Assembly: GCA_019321725.1 (NCBI GenBank)
Contig: CM033107.1
Coordinates: 17,537,445 to 17,601,444 of the forward strand
DNA length: 64,000 bases
Source of the DNA: Paulownia fortunei
Taxonomy: Eukaryota > Streptophyta > Magnoliopsida > Lamiales > Paulowniaceae
Direction: 5' to 3'
Below the pieces are notes generated by a model, which saw only the letters and a program-made list of their open reading frames with translations, did not search any database and was not told the DNA's origin. The translations under genes and the position numbers were made by a program. Of this stretch, positions 61,301 to 64,000 are shown piece by piece. Position 1 is the stretch's first letter, and every line of letters starts with the position of its first letter.

Positions 61301-64000
61301 TTATTGGCATGATCTCCATGAAAGAGAGCCTGTCTCTCTTCACTTCCTTCATAATTTTTGCAGTCCATGCATTTACAATTTTCAGAACAAAGAATATTTG
61401 CTTGGAAGCACTCACAGTACTTCTTAAGGCATCCTGATTTCTTACAGTGGCATCCTTTGTTATGCTTTCCTGAAACTAAAACTTCACCAGCCTCTTCCTG
61501 CATATTTATAAAATCTAGTAATCATGTTGTCATAAGTAACAAACACAGATTATAAAAGTCATTCATCTTCAATGGAATAGTTGTGTATAATGACAGGTGA
61601 AATATTTTTATCATCAGAAAAAATATCCAGTCAAACAGTAGTGGTAAAAGATCTCTGATTCAACAAAATATCAAACATATCATGTTGAGAAGGCCGTCAC
61701 AAATTTATGAAACTCAGCCAGATAACATAGAGCAAGAATTTGGTAAATCAACCAATCAAGTACGAAGGATATAAGAAACCAACAATAGGAAACACCCTAA
61801 AAAACACATCTCTTAACTTGAATTTCCTCTCTGGTACGAATGACATCACGGGAGAACAATTTCAACCAAAGCATTCAATTCCTTGTATTGGTTGAACAAC
61901 TGCACAACATCAACACTGATCCTGAAGAACTTGAAGACTCATAAGCATTGTGGCTGATACCAGCTAGGGAAGACAATAGGTAGGCTGCTCATCTGGATTC
62001 CTAGTTGCAGATAATGCATTCCCATTCAAGAGCCGATAAAACTAATTTAAGAAAATATTTATTTTGGAAACCAACTGTTGCAGAAACAGAAGTCTGCATT
62101 CAGAATAAGCGCCTGACATTGCAGTAACATTTCTTACATTGCTAGGAACATTGACAACCTAATGGTCAACACTGATATGAAGCTGGTGAGTTACATATTC
62201 AACCTCTCGATTCTCTGGCAGTATCCAAATATTTACATTTCTAGTTATTATCACATTCCAACGCCAGATTCTAATGCAAGTGCAATGCTGCTTATAAGGG
62301 TTGATAGGGGATAGTTTTTTCCCTTCTTTTTTTTTTTTTTTTTTTTTATTTATTTATTTATTTATTTATTTTTGGGTAATGACTTGGGGATAGTAATTCA
62401 CAGATTTGTATGAGATTCCTAACATGTCAAGGCCCCTTTCTCTCTTTCCAGCCTCCATTTACCTCTTAGGACAATGAACTGCTTTAGAAGAATACCATAT
62501 CAGGACAATCTACTTTCCAATTTAGTAATCAAAAGCTGAATTGCTAGGTTATGAAGAAAGTTTTGATATTAGGCTTTCCTTCTTCACTGGTTGGAGATTG
62601 TCAAAGCCGTTAAGGCGTTAACAAGAACAAATAACTTCCTTCCAATTTGTTTACCCTTTATTAGAGATGTTCATACTCATTGCAATCCCAAAAAATGTAG
62701 TTCTTCCTTGTGTGAGTACATAGAATTCAGCTATGTAAAATCTTAATGAAGATATGCAAGCTAGCTTTATAGCAGGTTGAAGGATGCATTTTAATTACAC
62801 TCCCATGGTTTCTTTTTCTTTTCCCAGGAGAGAGTTTCCATGGACTCTGTAATATATCCTTTGGAACAAATTCAACAGCCAAATGGTGATCCTTGAGGAA
62901 CAGTCCAGAAATGAGCAGAAGACAGATATACTACTGCAAGCAAAATTAGTCATTACTATCTAATTAAGCAAACAAGAACTAAACTGATTTGTCTATTTTC
63001 TTATTCAAGTCAATGGAAGATAACCCAATTGCACCAAAAACATGTACTGACTACATGACTTCTATCTGCGCACTATAGCAATCTATAAACAGAAGATATA
63101 TACAAATCAGACATAATTTTTTATAATTGGGAACAAATGATTATAAATAAACAACAGAAATTTCATTCATGTAATTTCTCTTGGATTTAAGAGTTTATTA
63201 CACCAATATAATCCCGTTTCTTTGTATATAAAAATGTCAACAGCACAAAAAGCGAGAGCATCAATTTGAGAATAATGGACCAGATTTACAGAATAAACTT
63301 TTTGCACTTCAACTAGTGGTCAAATGGATACCCCGACGTGTTCCTTCTCTTCTCTGGGAAGAGAAGTTTGCATTAATAATAACAGGGAAGAGAAGTTTGC
63401 ATTAATATTTCAGTAAAATAAAAAATGCGTGCAATTGTTGTGAATTTAATCAGATTCTTCCGACAGATAATTGTTAAAACAACACAGCAAGTGTCAATCA
63501 CAAAACAATGAGGTTTTGGGTTTTGACTCTCTCACCAATAAGGTTTAAATTCCTAAAAACATTTGCAATAATGTGAAGGAGGATGCCTGAGATTGCAAAT
63601 ATTAATTTAATCTGGAAATACAACTTACAAAGTTCATAAATTCTCAGGCAAATCATGAGGCCATCTCTCATAGCAAAGAAGTTCAAACATGCAAGTTCTA
63701 TTTAACACAATGGCCAATGAGAAGTATCTACTGCAGCGTCGCTTATATTTGAACAGATGCCAAGTACCAAAAAAACCAAGCATATTAATCACAACTAATG
63801 TATATAAAATACAAAATATACGGCATTTATTGAGGACATTGATCCCCAGCTAGTGCTTATATCTGAAAATGCATTCTCGTAAGATGGCATTTTGAGTTAT
63901 GACAGTACCCTGCTATCCCGAGCTCCATGTGGACTGCTAGCAATTTTTGGCCTGAAAGCATTTGGATTGCGCTCCAGTGTAGCCTCAACTGCTTCTCGTC
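46098..64000 (-). CDS. CXC-domain (tesmin/TSO1, CPP) transcription regulator, 3' part
   Basis: The family binds TTTGAA-like DNA through two cysteine-rich CXC motifs; plant TCX5/6 members are described as DREAM-complex components. Minus-strand exons, 5' to 3': 64000-63909 (cut by the window edge), 61497-61141, 59811-59708, 59632-59538, 51772-51377 and 46354-46098, all joining in frame (about 432 residues). The first exon encodes [12 protein letters not shown], the linker between the CXC motifs. The second holds CXC2 with all nine cysteines. [19 protein letters not shown] and NKKRKGQE follow. Later exons give [49 protein letters not shown] and [25 protein letters not shown], ending in a low-complexity tail. 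The final intron has a GC donor. CXC1 and the start lie right of the window. Introns of 7.8 and 5.0 kb are filled with transposons. Confidence 0.92.
46597..48724. mobile_element. Mutator-like element with TIRs of about 300 bases, no transposase
   Basis: The left end starts GGGCAAATCACATT and the right end, read on the minus strand, starts GAGCAAATCACATT. The similarity continues inward for roughly 300 bases, including ttacaatccctcatgttata and gcaaaatggtcaaaa. Long terminal inverted repeats are typical of Mutator-like elements. Flanking 9-base sequences (gttaattta and ttcaatttc) agree at only six positions, so the target duplication is decayed or my ends are slightly off. The interior has no transposase. 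It lies in the last intron of the CXC gene. Confidence 0.7.
48022..48149 (+). repeat. 65-base tandem duplication inside the Mutator-like element
   Basis: Two copies (48022-48086 and 48087-48149) of a unit beginning gtacaagatcaata are nearly identical, differing at about one internal base (tcatat versus tcaaat) and at the unit end, which suggests a recent duplication. Confidence 0.9.
49129..50742 (+). mobile_element. Solo LTR of a gypsy element, target duplication CTAAT
   Basis: It starts TGATAAGTGCAT and ends AAAGTTGTAGCA, with CTAAT directly before (49124-49128) and after (50743-50747). Length is 1614 bases. The 3' half matches the truncated LTR at 3190-4158. The end region (cctgtggatcgacctcggact) is typical of Tat/Athila type LTRs. 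No internal sequence is present, so it is a product of LTR-LTR recombination. It sits in the last intron of the CXC gene, on the strand opposite to that gene. Confidence 0.9.
51377..51772 (-). CDS. Exon of the CXC gene ending in a GC splice donor
   Basis: 131 codons plus split codons at both ends. Acceptor tgctgcag precedes AAAAGCGAG, completing [10 protein letters not shown] with the exon at 59538-59632. The coding sequence ends GAAATAAAAG followed by GCAAGT, the consensus of the rare GC-AG intron class. The next exon at 46354 begins AAACGAAA and restores the frame ([11 protein letters not shown]). Confidence 0.88.
53196..53725 (+). repeat. Dispersed repeat, copy 1
   Basis: It matches the halves of copy 2 (55013-55042 plus 58604-59045) from the gaacag motif through ttagttgttta, ctccatggcatc, tataggctctgaag and on to aagaaaacagattt. 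The unit carries a TATA-like ctatataggctctgaag block reminiscent of an LTR promoter. Whether the pair are LTRs of one old element is uncertain. Confidence 0.65.
53800..54560 (-). other. Degraded coding-like remnant of unknown origin
   Basis: On the minus strand around 54420-54550 one frame reads [43 protein letters not shown] without stops, and another around 54150-54230 reads [21 protein letters not shown]. The pieces are separated by stops. I do not recognise the family. It lies between the two dispersed repeats in a CXC-gene intron and may be internal sequence of an old retroelement. Confidence 0.25.
55043..58603 (+). mobile_element. hAT DNA transposon with perfect 8-bp target duplication
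   Basis: Terminal inverted repeats TAGGGGTGGGCAATCGG (left) and the inverse of ccgatgcccacccctA (right) enclose 3561 bases. GTTCTTTG occurs on both sides (55035-55042 and 58604-58611), the 8-base duplication that defines hAT insertions. It encodes a decayed Ac/RICESLEEPER-like transposase at about 56046-57560. It is inserted in the 7.8 kb intron of the CXC gene in the opposite orientation to that gene. Subterminal blocks match the relic at 28905-29977. Confidence 0.93.
56046..57560 (+). pseudogene. hAT transposase, broken
   Basis: The BED zinc finger lies at about 56200-56390 ([33 protein letters not shown]) and ends in a TGA at 56390-56392. A 117-codon frame (56414-56767) follows, with [31 protein letters not shown], the usual N-terminal region of the catalytic domain, and ITTNIWTS with one of the expected acidic positions altered. 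From 56931 comes [17 protein letters not shown] and [13 protein letters not shown]. At 57435-57560 the hATC dimerisation part ([26 protein letters not shown]) appears in another frame directly after VEILLRQW, so about 200 codons between them are deleted. It is not active. Confidence 0.85.
60836..60999 (+). repeat. 87-base tandem repeat in a CXC-gene intron
   Basis: Two diverged copies begin attcaggcagaaccaataaa at 60836 and 60923 and end ctcaagcca. They lie in the intron between the exons at 59811 and 61141. Confidence 0.85.
61141..61497 (-). CDS. Exon encoding the second CXC motif
   Basis: 119 codons, phase 0 at both ends. Counting from its first residue, cysteines are at 16, 18, 23, 28, 30, 37, 41, 43 and 46, in the CXC spacing C-x-C-x4-C-x4-C-x-C-x6-C-x3-C-x-C-x2-C, with the lysines and tyrosine (KKYCEC) that contact DNA in this family. 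Acceptor atgcag before GAAGAGGCT and donor CAACAG/gtaaat define its ends. Confidence 0.95.
61498..63908 (-). other. 2.4 kb intron of the CXC gene with simple repeats
   Basis: It contains a T-run followed by an ATTT microsatellite (62327-62373) and a short direct repeat, gggaagagaagtttgcatta at 63356 and again at 63385. No embedded gene or transposon boundary is recognisable. Confidence 0.6.
62327..62373 (+). repeat. Poly-T and (ATTT)n microsatellite
   Basis: About 21 consecutive T residues run into at least six ATTT units. On the minus (sense) strand of the CXC gene this is an A-rich tract. Confidence 0.95.

Noticed and set aside
62327..62373. T-run as a transcription terminator
   Set aside because: It is a microsatellite within an intron of a polymerase II gene; a bacterial-type or polymerase III terminator reading has no support.

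Overview
The window is AT-rich nuclear DNA of a flowering plant, most likely a eudicot. Two spliced plant genes with long introns sit in a dense background of plant retrotransposons (Ty3/gypsy and Ty1/copia) and DNA transposons (hAT, Mutator-like). I see no bacterial-style operons, CRISPR arrays, rRNA or tRNA genes.

Region 1-31.7 kb is accessory and consists of layered mobile elements. It begins with gypsy integrase debris. Next comes a full-length but broken, intron-less copy of a LOG (cytokinin-activating) gene at 1370-2020. A truncated LTR (about 3190-4158) and a decayed copia pol segment (4159-5470) follow. A minus-strand copia element with both LTRs (5825-13099) was invaded by a solo LTR (9036-11202), and that LTR was itself invaded in the opposite orientation by a solo LTR of the same family (9554-10473). 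A Tat/Athila-like element lies at 14134-28900; its LTRs belong to the same family as those two solo LTRs. It is interrupted by a nearly complete 9.2 kb chromovirus of Tekay/Del type (18087-27285, target duplication TACAA). Then come a non-autonomous hAT-like relic with a 600-base purine tract (about 28905-29977) and a short hAT-type element (30856-31644).

Region 31.9-43.05 kb (+) holds an apparently intact 18-exon gene for a peroxisomal multifunctional beta-oxidation protein of the AIM1/MFP type. The predicted protein has 724 residues, with hydratase and dehydrogenase catalytic residues in place and a C-terminal PRL peroxisome signal.

Region 46.1-64 kb (-) holds the 3' part of a convergent gene for a CXC-domain (tesmin/TSO1, CPP) DNA-binding protein of the TCX5/6 type. 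Six exons are visible and the start lies beyond base 64000. Its introns carry a Mutator-like element (46597-48724), a 1.6 kb solo LTR with a perfect target duplication (49129-50742), and a hAT transposon with perfect 8-bp target duplications and a decayed transposase (55043-58603), the last inserted into one of two older direct repeats. One intron appears to use a GC donor.

The two genes do not form a pathway. One acts in peroxisomal lipid and hormone-precursor oxidation; the other belongs to a family of nuclear transcriptional regulators. I found no convincing undescribed system. What stands out is the resolvable insertion history, shown by exact target-site duplications, and the intron-less LOG copy amid retrotransposon debris.
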